This document shows positions 19,293-27,858 of a stretch of DNA of 64,000 bases, one piece after another. The notes under the pieces were generated by a model that searched no databases, was not told where the DNA came from, and saw only the letters and a list, made by a program, of their open reading frames with translations. This stretch comes from Deltaproteobacteria bacterium (GTDB taxonomy: Bacteria; Myxococcota_A; Polyangia; Polyangiales; Polyangiaceae): positions 62,001 through 126,000 of the forward strand of contig JACRCQ010000030.1 in assembly GCA_016218915.1 (NCBI GenBank). Reading direction: 5' to 3'. The position numbers were made by a program, and so were the translations under genes. How positions within the stretch are numbered: position 1 is the stretch's first letter; each line of letters begins with the position of its first letter.

Positions 19293-19958
19293 ATGGCGCG
19301 GGCTGCCCTGGGCCTGCTTCTGGGCCTGGTCGCTCGCTTGTGGCTCGCCTCGCTGCGAGTCACGGCGATCGTCCATCCCGCGCTCGATGCCTGCAAGCAC
19401 GTACCCTGGTCCCTCGCCTTCTGGCACGGACAGATCCTCCCCTTGCTCGCGTTCCGAAGGCGTCGACGCACCGTGGCCATGGTGAGCCTGTCGCGCGATG
19501 GAGACATACTCGCGTGGGCATTCAAAGCCCTGGACGTGGGAACGGTGCGAGGGTCCTCGTCGCGCGGCGGCAGCACAGCCCTGGCCGGCATCGTGGACAG
19601 GATGCGTGACGCCTGGGACGGAGCCTTTGCGCTCGACGGACCGCGCGGGCCTCGACGCATTCCTCACACAGGTGCGCTGGTGGCCGCTTCGCGGTCCGGC
19701 GGCGTCGTCGTGCCCTTCGTCGCAGCCTGCGCCTCGGTGGTTCGACTCCGGTCGAGCTGGGACCGCTTCGAGATACCGCTGCCGTTCAGCAGGGTCGTCG
19801 TGATGCTGGGTGCTCCTTTGCTGCCGGCCCCGGCGCTGGAGCACGAGCCTGTTCAGGCTCTCGCCGATGCCGTCGAGGCAGCTCGCTCCCAGGCCCGCGA
19901 AGCGCTGGCCGAAAAGCCCCTACCAACGCTCGCCCCCGCGAGCGAGGAGAACACCTGA
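19293..19958 (+). CDS. DUF374 lysophospholipid acyltransferase-family protein
   Basis: This 221-residue protein has the conserved signature of the DUF374 family, which is related to LpxL/PlsC-type acyltransferases: FWHG at about residues 43-46, SRDGD at 67-71, RGSSSRGG at about 86-93 and DGPRGP at 115-120. SWDRFEIPLPFSR follows near 155-167. A hydrophobic N-terminus (about 4-27) should anchor it to the inner membrane. Family members are thought to acylate lipid A-type or phospholipid acceptors; the substrate here is not known. It begins five bases after the giant TPR gene, and its stop shares one base with the start of the aminotransferase gene, so all three are probably cotranscribed. Confidence 0.85.
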   Translation: MARAALGLLLGLVARLWLASLRVTAIVHPALDACKHVPWSLAFWHGQILPLLAFRRRRRTVAMVSLSRDGDILAWAFKALDVGTVRGSSSRGGSTALAGIVDRMRDAWDGAFALDGPRGPRRIPHTGALVAASRSGGVVVPFVAACASVVRLRSSWDRFEIPLPFSRVVVMLGAPLLPAPALEHEPVQALADAVEAARSQAREALAEKPLPTLAPASEENT

Positions 19959-20893
19959 TGGAAGCTCAACCTGGCAGCCTCGTCCTCATCAACGGCGAGG
20001 TGGTCACGCCCGATCGCGCGGTCGTCTCCGTCCACGATCGCGGCTTTCTCTACGGCGATTCGATCTTCGAGGTGCTCCGCACCTACGACCGCAAGCCGTA
20101 TGCGTTGGCCGAGCATGTAGAGCGCTTGTTCCAATCCGCAGGGCGTGTGGCCATTGACATGCCCGTCTCGCGGCAAGCCCTGGAGGCCGAGATCCTGAGC
20201 GCCGTAGCGCAGACCAGCGGAGCAGGTGAGCTGGTCGTGCGAGTCCAGATCACCCGAGGAATCGGCCCTCTCGGGCTCGACCCGACCCTCGCTCGCGAGC
20301 CGCTGCGCGTGATTCTCGTCGAGCCGATCGTCCTTCCCCACGCCGACGACTACCGCAAGGGCATCGGCGTGGTGCTCGTGCAGACCGAGCGCACCACGGA
20401 CAACACCCCGGCCGCGGGCGCCAAGGTCGCCAACTACCTCGTGAGCCTGCTCGCGCTTCGCGAGGCCTACGCAAAGGGCGCCAAGGAAGCCATCATCGTC
20501 GATGGCCGGGGCAGGGTGCTCGAGGGAACGACGTCGAACGTGTTCGTGGTCAAGGACAAGGTGATCCTCACACCGCCCGAGTCCGAAGGGATCCTGCCCG
20601 GCATCACGCGCATCGGCTTGCTGGAGGCCGCGGCCGCGATCAACTCGCCGGTCCGCATCACCACGCTGACCCGCGGGGATCTGTCCTCGGCCGACGAGGT
20701 GTTCATCTCGTCGACGGTGCGGGAGGTGCTGCCGGTGGTCCGCATCGATGGCGAGCCTGTGGCCGCAGGGGAGCCGGGCCCGGTCACAAGGGCCGTGCAC
20801 ACGCAGTTCCGCAAGGGTGCAGGGTTGCCGATGCGCATGCCCTGGCAAGAGCCTTCTCTTGGGCCGTTGCGGCCGGGCGGGCTTGGCAAGTAG
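19958..20893 (+). CDS. Class IV (fold type IV) PLP-dependent aminotransferase
   Basis: This 311-residue protein has the BCAT/D-amino-acid aminotransferase/aminodeoxychorismate lyase fold. HDRGFLYGDSIFEVLR lies at about residues 26-41. The PLP lysine lies in AGAKVANYL (Lys156), and VLEGTTSNVF at 187-196 helps hold the cofactor. The length fits IlvE-like branched-chain aminotransferases, but the substrate cannot be told from motifs alone; D-alanine aminotransferase and PabC are alternatives. A GGAG ribosome binding site lies upstream of the ATG, inside the end of the DUF374 gene. It is convergent with the next gene, with four bases between stops. Confidence 0.87.
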   Translation: MEAQPGSLVLINGEVVTPDRAVVSVHDRGFLYGDSIFEVLRTYDRKPYALAEHVERLFQSAGRVAIDMPVSRQALEAEILSAVAQTSGAGELVVRVQITRGIGPLGLDPTLAREPLRVILVEPIVLPHADDYRKGIGVVLVQTERTTDNTPAAGAKVANYLVSLLALREAYAKGAKEAIIVDGRGRVLEGTTSNVFVVKDKVILTPPESEGILPGITRIGLLEAAAAINSPVRITTLTRGDLSSADEVFISSTVREVLPVVRIDGEPVAAGEPGPVTRAVHTQFRKGAGLPMRMPWQEPSLGPLRPGGLGK

Positions 20894-20897
20894 CCGG

Positions 20898-23114
20898 TCA
20901 GCCCTGTGGCGCGTCGGGCTCCTCGAGCGCCTGCTCGTAGAGCGCGGCTTCGTCGACCCTCCCCGCATCCCGCGCCTGTTTGGCCAACGATTGCAGCGCT
21001 GAACGTCGATAGCGACGGAGCATCGCCACATCGTCCTGCGATGTGCTCTCTTCGAGCCGCGCAGACACCAGGGCGAACAGGTCGAGGTGCCGCCCCACGC
21101 GTTCGAGCACGAGGCAGAGCTTGGCGACTGCTTCGCGATCGTTCGGATTGCCTTGCACCGCCTGGGTCAGCCTCGGGATCTCCGCTTCGTCGTCCTCGGG
21201 CAGGCTCGCAGCCGACGGGGCAGGGGATGGATCGGGATCCCTGCTCGCGACTTCGGGCTTCGCCGCAGCCGGGGGCTCGTCAAGCCCGGCCAGCAGGCTC
21301 CCCACCCTGCGGAACAGGGAACGTGCGGAGGGATCGCGCGGATGGCGTTGAAGCGCAGCGACCAGATGCGCCTGCGCGGTCCTCGGATCGTGGCGCACAT
21401 CGAGCTCGAAACGCGCCGCCTCGACCAGCCAGTCGGACGCAATCTCGGCTGCGGACGGCATGCTCTCCAGCGCTTCGCGCGCCTGGGCATACGCCTGGCT
21501 CGCGCCCACGATATCCCCGAGCACTGCGCGCCATCGTCCCTCGAGCACGCGCGCTGCGACCGTCTCCGGGACTCCGAACGGCACGGATCGGGCGTGGGCG
21601 ATGGCGGCAGGGAGGTCGTGGGTGATTTCCGCGAGAGCCGTGGCAAGCTCGAGGAGCAGGCCAGGGGGCGGCTCCGCGCGCTTCGCCAGCCCGACTGCGC
21701 GTGAAAGGAGCGCCACCGCGCGCGGACCGTCGCCCACTGCGAGCAGCGCGCGGGCGAGCCCTGCGCTCGCATCAGGGCTGGAAGGCACGTAGCGCAAGGC
21801 CTTCTGGAAGAAGCGAGATGCCTCTGCAGGCACTCGAGCCTCGAGCAGCGTGCGACCTGCCTCGTAGCACGCATCGAAGCGATGCGCGCTGCCGTGGGTC
21901 GCAGCCTCGATGTGCTCCAGGTCCGCTGCGGCTCCCTTCGCGTCGCCTTGCGACAGCCTCGCTCGCGCCCGCTCCCAGCGTGCCGTGACGAGCCCGGGAG
22001 ATCGAGACACGGCATCGTCGAGCAGCGCGAGCCGATCGCGCAGAACGTTGGCGTGCCCCGATGCTTCGACGAGCAGCATCGAGGCGAGCTTGGCAAAGGG
22101 CTCGCGCTCCGAAGCCTGGCGGCAGGCGACCATCGCGCCCTCCTGGTCTCCGGCAGCGGCCAGCAGACGGGCAGCAACCAGGCCGCCGTCGACTGCGGGC
22201 ATGGCTTCGATCAGCAGGCCGAGCGCGCTCTCAGGCCTGTTTCCAGCCAGGAGATCAATCTCCACGAATCGCAGCGAGAGGTCGGGGTGCCTGGGCGCAT
22301 GCTCGAGAGCTTTGAGGTATCCGCTGCGCGCAACGTCCACGTCTCCGCGCGCGATCGCGTCATCGGCTTCCTCAGCGAGCCGCGCTGCTTCGATCGCGCG
22401 TATCACGCCGGGAGAAGGAACCGGGATGGGCGCATCGCGGCGAGCGGCGAGCTCGAATCCTTCGGCTGTCTCCTGCCAGTCCGTGAACCTCAGGCCGCTG
22501 GTGTCCGGTGCGCGCGCGCCTGCATCGATAAGCAGTTCCCGAACGAGCTTCGGGATGGCTCGATCGAAGACGATCAGGCTTCCCTGCCGCCTTCCAAGCT
22601 TGCCAACGATGGCTTCGGCCGCTCGAAGCGCGGCACCATGGCTGTGCACCGCCATGCCCGAAGCCCTCGCGTCCGTGACCACCCAGCGGATGCAATCGTC
22701 GTCTGGCGCGAACAGCGCTGTGAACGCCAGTGCGCGTGAATCCTGATGCAATCCGAACACGATCCCCTGGTGCGAGGGCAGGACAGCCAGGTCGCAGGGG
22801 CCTGGGCCGAGGACGTTTCGCACGCGCGGGGCGAGGTGCTCTGCGAGCTTTGCGAGCGACACCCGCAGCCCCAAGGCCTCCAGGGCACCGCGTCGATGCC
22901 TGAATCGAGGCACGCCGCCGCTCAGGTCGACGGGGAACCGAAGCCCTGGCAGGGACATGATCAGGGAGGAGACCACGATCGGTCCCACGCGGGTCGGCGC
23001 CTGGAGCTCCAGGCTCAGGTGGCCGCTGGTGGCAGCCAACTGGAGCACCGCGCCCGATGCCGTGTCCGGCTGGGGTTCGGGTTGTCCTGGGCGCGCCGGC
23101 TCGTGGGTGTTCAT
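20898..23114 (-). CDS. TPR-containing protein with an unrecognised N-terminal domain
   Basis: This is a 738-residue, apparently cytoplasmic protein. Residues about 20-210 form a globular region that I do not recognise. From about residue 240 onward it is alpha-helical and Ala-rich with TPR-like hairpins (for example AIARGDVDVARSGYLKALEH). Then comes an acidic, Pro-rich linker near 640-670 and a final TPR pair. I chose the ATG at 23114 (MNTHEPARPG); the frame is open for another 53 codons, but these read as unstructured Arg/Cys-rich sequence. The proximity to the giant TPR protein, convergently encoded, suggests but does not show a shared role. Confidence 0.75.
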   Translation of the reverse strand: MNTHEPARPGQPEPQPDTASGAVLQLAATSGHLSLELQAPTRVGPIVVSSLIMSLPGLRFPVDLSGGVPRFRHRRGALEALGLRVSLAKLAEHLAPRVRNVLGPGPCDLAVLPSHQGIVFGLHQDSRALAFTALFAPDDDCIRWVVTDARASGMAVHSHGAALRAAEAIVGKLGRRQGSLIVFDRAIPKLVRELLIDAGARAPDTSGLRFTDWQETAEGFELAARRDAPIPVPSPGVIRAIEAARLAEEADDAIARGDVDVARSGYLKALEHAPRHPDLSLRFVEIDLLAGNRPESALGLLIEAMPAVDGGLVAARLLAAAGDQEGAMVACRQASEREPFAKLASMLLVEASGHANVLRDRLALLDDAVSRSPGLVTARWERARARLSQGDAKGAAADLEHIEAATHGSAHRFDACYEAGRTLLEARVPAEASRFFQKALRYVPSSPDASAGLARALLAVGDGPRAVALLSRAVGLAKRAEPPPGLLLELATALAEITHDLPAAIAHARSVPFGVPETVAARVLEGRWRAVLGDIVGASQAYAQAREALESMPSAAEIASDWLVEAARFELDVRHDPRTAQAHLVAALQRHPRDPSARSLFRRVGSLLAGLDEPPAAAKPEVASRDPDPSPAPSAASLPEDDEAEIPRLTQAVQGNPNDREAVAKLCLVLERVGRHLDLFALVSARLEESTSQDDVAMLRRYRRSALQSLAKQARDAGRVDEAALYEQALEEPDAPQG

Positions 23115-23282
23115 GCTCCGCTCGATGACCCAAGCGTAGCTTGTCCGCACCAGGATGGCCCAGAATCGACCCTTCCGGGGGCATCTGGGGAGCTCCTGGG
23201 CGGGTTCTGCGAAGGGCAGGGGGATGGAACGGCAACGGCGGGTGTGGCGACAACACCACAGCCCGCCGTACACACTCGAGCG

Positions 23283-23888
23283 TCAGGTTCGGCCGGTCGC
23301 GATCTTGTTCTTGAGCTTGCGGATCAGGCCGTCCCACCCGTCCTTGTTGAGGGTCTTGTTGAACTGGTTGCGATACGTGTTCACCAGGCTCGATTCCTCT
23401 GTGATCACGTCGCCCACCATCCAGTGCCCATCGCGTTTGTGGAGCTTGTACTTGATCGAGATGGTCTCCTGACTGTCGCCCGGCTTGGTCGACTTCGCCG
23501 TGGTGCTCAGCGTGGCGTGATCGTCGCCGCCTGTCTCGCCCACCCACTGGATCTCGTAGTCGAGCGTCTTCTCGATGTTCTTCTGGTACGCCCTGCGGAC
23601 CAGCTGCTTGAGAAGGTCGGTGAACTCCTTGATCTGCTCGTCGGTCTTGCCCTCCGCGTTGCGGCCGAGCGAGTCGTGCGCGAGCTTGTCGTAGTCGAAC
23701 ATCGCATCCAGCAGCGCCGCCACACGCGTAGTGCGGGCCGGGGACTTCGGCTGATGCAGCACCGTGTTGAGCTCGGTCTGACGGGCTTGCATGTAGGTCT
23801 GGGCATCGCCCGCGAATGCAGAGGAGCTGATGCCGAGGGCAAGAGCAAAAGCCAGGGGGACGAGGACAGCCTTGAGAATCCTGTTCAT
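23283..23888 (-). CDS. mlaC: MlaC/Ttg2D-like periplasmic phospholipid-binding protein
   Basis: This 201-residue protein has a signal peptide cut after about SSAFA (residue 26). It is followed by an MlaC-type domain: FDYDKLAHDSLGRN, FTDLLKQLVRRAYQKNIE, then the late block KRDGHWMVGDVITEESSLVNTYRNQF. MlaC carries phospholipids between the outer-membrane MlaA complex and the inner-membrane MlaFEDB transporter to keep the outer membrane asymmetric. No other mla gene is present here, so it must work with distant partners or serve another MCE-type system. The start is certain: an A-rich run immediately precedes ATG and the signal peptide. Confidence 0.85.
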   Translation of the reverse strand: MNRILKAVLVPLAFALALGISSSAFAGDAQTYMQARQTELNTVLHQPKSPARTTRVAALLDAMFDYDKLAHDSLGRNAEGKTDEQIKEFTDLLKQLVRRAYQKNIEKTLDYEIQWVGETGGDDHATLSTTAKSTKPGDSQETISIKYKLHKRDGHWMVGDVITEESSLVNTYRNQFNKTLNKDGWDGLIRKLKNKIATGRT

Positions 23889-24098
23889 TTTTTCTTCACT
23901 CTCCGGGAACCGCCGTCAGCGGGCCTGACAGACTCTAGAGCAACATCGGTGCCACTTCCAAGCCACCGTAGGGGGCTCCTGCCGCCGCGGCGCACTCTTG
24001 GAAGAAGACGGATCAACAGGGCCCATGATTCAAATGCGGTCTACGCTCCACCCGCGCGGGAAATTCTCTCTCCCAAAGCGGTATGGCCGTGGAACCGG

Positions 24099-25400
24099 TC
24101 AGCTCTTTGCCGGGATGAGCACGCGGAACGCTGTCTTGCCGTCGCCTTCGCCGAGGCCGGACACTTCGATCGTCCAGTCGTGGTCGTCCACGATCCGCTT
24201 CACCACGGCTAGCCCGATGCCGGCGCCGTGCGAGCGGGTCGTGAAGAATGCGTCAAACAGGTGATCGCGAGCTTCAGGGGAGATCCCAGGGCCCTGATCG
24301 TTTACCTCGACCAGAACATGGCCTGGTTGCTTGTCCACACACACTGTGACTTGGGTGCCAGGGGCCGTGGATTGGACTCCATTTCGCACGAGGTTCCAGA
24401 TCAGCTGCCGAAGCTGCCGGGAATCGGCCTGGACCACGACCTCACCTTCAGCTTCCGGTCCCTCGTACACGACCTTCACGTCCTGAGCGCTTCTGCCAAA
24501 TCGAGCAGCCAGCTGGACCACTTCTCGAGCAACCCGCGGAACGTCCGTGGGGGCCAGCTCCGGCTTGGAAGGGCGCGAGAGGTCGACCATGTCCGTGACC
24601 AGATCGTTGAGGCGCTGGGCCTCGGACGAGATGATGTCGCAGAGCCGACGATCGTCCTCGCCCAGACCCCTGGCGTCGCGGAGCAGCTCGACCGACGCGG
24701 AGATGGAACCCAGCGGGTTTCGGATCTCGTGTGCAAGCCCTGCGGAAAGCCGTCCCAGCTGTGCGAGGCGCTCGGCACGCACGGCTCGTTCAGTGACCTC
24801 GACGATCTTGCCTCCAGCAGACTTCAGGCGTTCCGCCAGGTATCCGCTGAGCAGCGTGACAACCACGAGCACAAGGGCGTTGAGGCCGAGCGGATAGATG
24901 ATCTGCTCGGGTGTGTCGGCATAGGGAACGTCGCTCTGATCCGTTGGCCCACCAAGCACGTGGGTGACCGAGAGCATGCACAGCACGAAGTAGTTGAGAT
25001 AGCCGACGGCTCCGGCAAACGCCGCGGCAGGGAGACCGTCGAGGATCGCGCCGGTCAGGACGGTGAGGCCGTAGAGCGAAGACGCACCGCTGTTGGCTCC
25101 GCCTGTGACGTAGACCAGCGCGGTCCAGGTGCATTGGTCGAATATGAGCTGGGCGTAGGCGAGCTCCTGCAGCTTCTTGCCGGAGCGCAGCACGGCAGCG
25201 TAGATGCCGGCCAGGGCGAAGCCGCACGCGAGCGCAATGAGGGCGATCTGCGTCGAGAACGTCCACTGCAGATCCCGCAGGTACCAGCGTCCCACGATCA
25301 GCAGCAGGATCGACAGGAATCCAAGCCGGAGCAGCGTGAGCGTGGCGAGGCGGTTGCCCAGCGCCGAAGTCTCGTCGCGCAGGCCGAAGTCGATCTTCAT
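24099..25400 (-). CDS. pilS: PilS-like membrane sensor histidine kinase
   Basis: This 433-residue kinase has six predicted membrane segments in residues about 22-190, which is the PilS layout. Then come a short linker, an H box (LAHEIRNPLGSISAS, phospho-acceptor His224), an N box (NLVRNGVQS), a G1 box (DQGPGIS) and a G2 box (GAGIGLAVVKRIV). PilS phosphorylates the sigma-54 activator PilR, which controls pilA transcription. The gene starts two bases after pilC, so they are cotranscribed. No pilR or pilA follows; the next gene is mlaC. The kinase may still signal to a distant PilR, or it may have another partner. Confidence 0.85.
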   Translation of the reverse strand: MKIDFGLRDETSALGNRLATLTLLRLGFLSILLLIVGRWYLRDLQWTFSTQIALIALACGFALAGIYAAVLRSGKKLQELAYAQLIFDQCTWTALVYVTGGANSGASSLYGLTVLTGAILDGLPAAAFAGAVGYLNYFVLCMLSVTHVLGGPTDQSDVPYADTPEQIIYPLGLNALVLVVVTLLSGYLAERLKSAGGKIVEVTERAVRAERLAQLGRLSAGLAHEIRNPLGSISASVELLRDARGLGEDDRRLCDIISSEAQRLNDLVTDMVDLSRPSKPELAPTDVPRVAREVVQLAARFGRSAQDVKVVYEGPEAEGEVVVQADSRQLRQLIWNLVRNGVQSTAPGTQVTVCVDKQPGHVLVEVNDQGPGISPEARDHLFDAFFTTRSHGAGIGLAVVKRIVDDHDWTIEVSGLGEGDGKTAFRVLIPAKS

Positions 25401-25402
25401 GT

Positions 25403-26614
25403 CTATTCGGACTTCATGGCGCCTGCGAGCGAGAAGATGGGCATGTACATGGCCATGAGAACCACGCCCACCATTCCGCCGACGACCACCATGAGCAACG
25501 GCTCGATCATGGACGTAAGAGCAGCGACTGCGACGTCAGTCTCCTCTTCGTAGAAGTCGGCGACCTTGTTGAGCATCTGGTCGAGAGCGCCGGTCTGCTC
25601 ACCGACCGCGATCATCTGCACGACCATCGTGGGAAAGACCTTGGTTTCCAGGAGCGGATCCGCGAGGTTCTTGCCCTCGGAGATCTTGACGCGGGCGTAC
25701 ATCAGGCCTTCCTCGATCACTACGTTTCCGGCTGACTTTGCCACGACTTCGAGGGCATCGAGGATCGGCACGCCCGACTGCAGCAGCGTACCCATGGTGC
25801 GGGTGAAGCGCGCCACGGCGATCTTGCGGATCACGCCGCCGATGACCGGCAGGGTCAGAAGCAGCTTGTGGATGAACCGTTTGCCTTTGGGACGTCGGTA
25901 GAAGGCCCCGACGCCGACGACCATGGCGATGACAGCCGGGATGAGGAACGGGAGCGAGGAGACGAAGGTCTTGGAGACCCAGATGACCATCACCGTGATC
26001 TTGGGGAGGGCATCCTTGGCGCCGAAGTCCTTGAACATGTTTTCGAACGCCGGGATGACGAACGTGAGGAGCACGAACATGACGCCGATCATGATGAAGA
26101 TGACGATGATCGGATAGGTCATGGCGCCGCGGACCTGGCGCATGAGCTTGACGTTCTTCTCGATGTACACTGCGAGGCGGTTGAGGATCGTGTCGAGGAT
26201 GCCGCCGACTTCGCCGGCGTGGACCAGGTTGGTGTAGAGCTCGTCGAAGATCTTCGGATGGCGTCGAAGCGAATCGGAGAAGGTCGCGCCTTGCTCGACC
26301 GATGACTTGATGTCCTTCAAGACGTTCTTGAAGATCTTGTTCTCCTGCTGGCCTGCGAGGATGTCCAGGCACTGGACCAGGGGCAGGCCTGCGTCGATCA
26401 TCGTGGCGAACTGGCGCGTGAAGACGACGAGCTCCTTGGCTGAGACGCCGGATCCGAGGGTGATGTTGAGCTCTCGAGCCTTCTTCTTGATGGTGGTCGG
26501 CGTCATTTGCTGCTGTCGCAAGCGCTGCTCGACAGCATTGATGTTGTCCGCCGTCATCGTCCCTTTGCGGATTTCTCCGTTCCGGGCTCGGGCTTCCCAA
26601 TTGAAATCGGGCAT
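25403..26614 (-). CDS. pilC: Type IV pilus inner-membrane platform protein PilC
   Basis: This 403-residue protein has two T2SSF domains, at about residues 67-190 and 270-392, and three membrane segments near 170-195, 212-235 and 370-395. FTRQFATMIDAGLPLVQCLDIL and FTRTMGTLLQSGVPILDALEVV are the matching starts of the two domains. PilC anchors the PilB/PilT motors and assembles or retracts pilin subunits. The N-terminal FNWEARARNGEIRKG is typical of PilC rather than GspF. No pilB or pilT lies next to it, although in Myxococcus xanthus pilC follows both and precedes pilS. A plausible promoter lies 42-69 bases upstream. Confidence 0.92.
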   Translation of the reverse strand: MPDFNWEARARNGEIRKGTMTADNINAVEQRLRQQQMTPTTIKKKARELNITLGSGVSAKELVVFTRQFATMIDAGLPLVQCLDILAGQQENKIFKNVLKDIKSSVEQGATFSDSLRRHPKIFDELYTNLVHAGEVGGILDTILNRLAVYIEKNVKLMRQVRGAMTYPIIVIFIMIGVMFVLLTFVIPAFENMFKDFGAKDALPKITVMVIWVSKTFVSSLPFLIPAVIAMVVGVGAFYRRPKGKRFIHKLLLTLPVIGGVIRKIAVARFTRTMGTLLQSGVPILDALEVVAKSAGNVVIEEGLMYARVKISEGKNLADPLLETKVFPTMVVQMIAVGEQTGALDQMLNKVADFYEEETDVAVAALTSMIEPLLMVVVGGMVGVVLMAMYMPIFSLAGAMKSE

Positions 26615-26927
26615 TCTCAGTCCTCGACCAATGTCAGATCCGTAGTCGCATAGAGCTTACAGGCGAGGATGGCTTCTGGTCAAAGACCCTACAGCCCAAC
26701 CCCGTCGTGACGCGTGCGAACCCAGGCCGGTCTCTTCGGATCCGGGCACTTGGCGCTGCTCATGGCTGCGCGTGGATGCCCCGGTCCGCGGTGCGGAGCG
26801 GAAATCCGAGAGCGGGCAAGTGCCGGCTACACGAGGCCGGGCTGCGCAGAGGTCCACGGCTCAAGGCAGGTCAGAACGAGGGCTTCGGTGGGGTAGGCGG
26901 GTCGAGCGAAGCGCGACGTGGATCGGC
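26615..26927. other. 313-base intergenic stretch between pilC and a lipoprotein gene
   Basis: Open frames here are shadows without domains or ribosome binding sites. Apart from a candidate promoter for pilC close to its start, I see nothing definite, and no sigma-54-type GG/GC pair. Confidence 0.5.
26656..26683 (-). promoter_or_regulatory. Candidate sigma-70-type promoter for pilC-pilS
   Basis: On the minus strand TTGACC (26683-26678, five of six consensus) is followed after 16 bases by TGTAAG (26661-26656, four of six). The -10 element lies about 40 bases before the pilC ATG. Such matches arise by chance, so this is a hint only. Confidence 0.3.
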
Positions 26928-27632
26928 TCAGGGCTTCATGCCCGGCAGGAGCGCCGGGTTTGGCGGCTTCTCGAGGTACTCGATCTTCTGGTAGGTGATG
27001 ATGCCGAAACGGGGATCGGTCTCGATGCCGGATGTGGCTCTCGTGTACGCGAACGAGTAGTTGCCCGTGATCTTGATCTTGCCGTCCACAGCAGGCACGG
27101 GACGCGGAACCGGCACGGCCAGGAACTCGTCCTGCACCAGCGGGTCGGCGTCCTTCGCGTTCTTGTACTTCTCGATCGCGTCGTAGATCTGCGCGAAGTT
27201 CGACGCGAAGCCCATGACCTTGATCATCTGCTTGGTGTCGCCCTTTTCGTCGGCGATCCAGAACGCCGGGATCGGCGGCTTGCAGCCGTCAGGGTCGCCC
27301 TTGCCGGTCTTGTGGACCGCGCACGCCGGGGCCTCGGTGAGGTTCGACTTCACAATCCAGCCGATGATGGTGATGTCCTTGCCCTTGACCTCGGTGTCGT
27401 GCACGCGACTGCGCAGGGTGTGTACAGCTCCCCAGACCGTGTAGGCATCGCCGACCTTGACAGGACGCGCGGGGAGCGTCGGCACATCGGGCATCTTCAC
27501 CGGCTTGCCGCTGTAAGCGGGCTGCGGCTGGTACGGGTCATCCTTCGGCCCACAGGCGGGAAGCGCCAGGAGCATCGCACACGCTGGAAGCGCGGCAGCC
27601 ACAGCCAGGGCAACCGATCGCGAAAAGGTCAT
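26928..27632 (-). CDS. Putative lipoprotein, unknown function
   Basis: This 234-residue protein has a lipoprotein signal peptide ending at LALPAC (Cys27). After a Pro-rich linker comes a mixed domain (about 50-215) with two cysteines (PACAVHKTGKGDPDGC) that could form a disulphide loop. WGAVHTLRSRVHDTEVKGKDITIIGWIV resembles the start of an OB-fold-like beta barrel, like the lipoprotein at 32605-33378, but this is a weak resemblance. The ATG at 27632 begins the signal peptide; the 76 upstream in-frame codons overlap the glgC promoter region and are not credible. It is divergent from glgC. Confidence 0.75.
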   Translation of the reverse strand: MTFSRSVALAVAAALPACAMLLALPACGPKDDPYQPQPAYSGKPVKMPDVPTLPARPVKVGDAYTVWGAVHTLRSRVHDTEVKGKDITIIGWIVKSNLTEAPACAVHKTGKGDPDGCKPPIPAFWIADEKGDTKQMIKVMGFASNFAQIYDAIEKYKNAKDADPLVQDEFLAVPVPRPVPAVDGKIKITGNYSFAYTRATSGIETDPRFGIITYQKIEYLEKPPNPALLPGMKP

Positions 27633-27858
27633 CGTGCTCCTCCACGACCCCCAATGGGGTCTATTTGAGCCAGAAATCGCGTAACACGGAGAGCGCGATC
27701 TTCGCAAGGTGAATGAAAAAAGCGCGCGCATTCTTCGTGCTTTCACCAAGAACCCCGGCCCCCCAGCCGCGCCCCCCGTCCCCCCCGCTTCAATATCAGC
27801 CCCAAACCCCCTATTGCGCTGGGCAACCGCCGCCTCATGTGATGGATGATCCTCTGCC

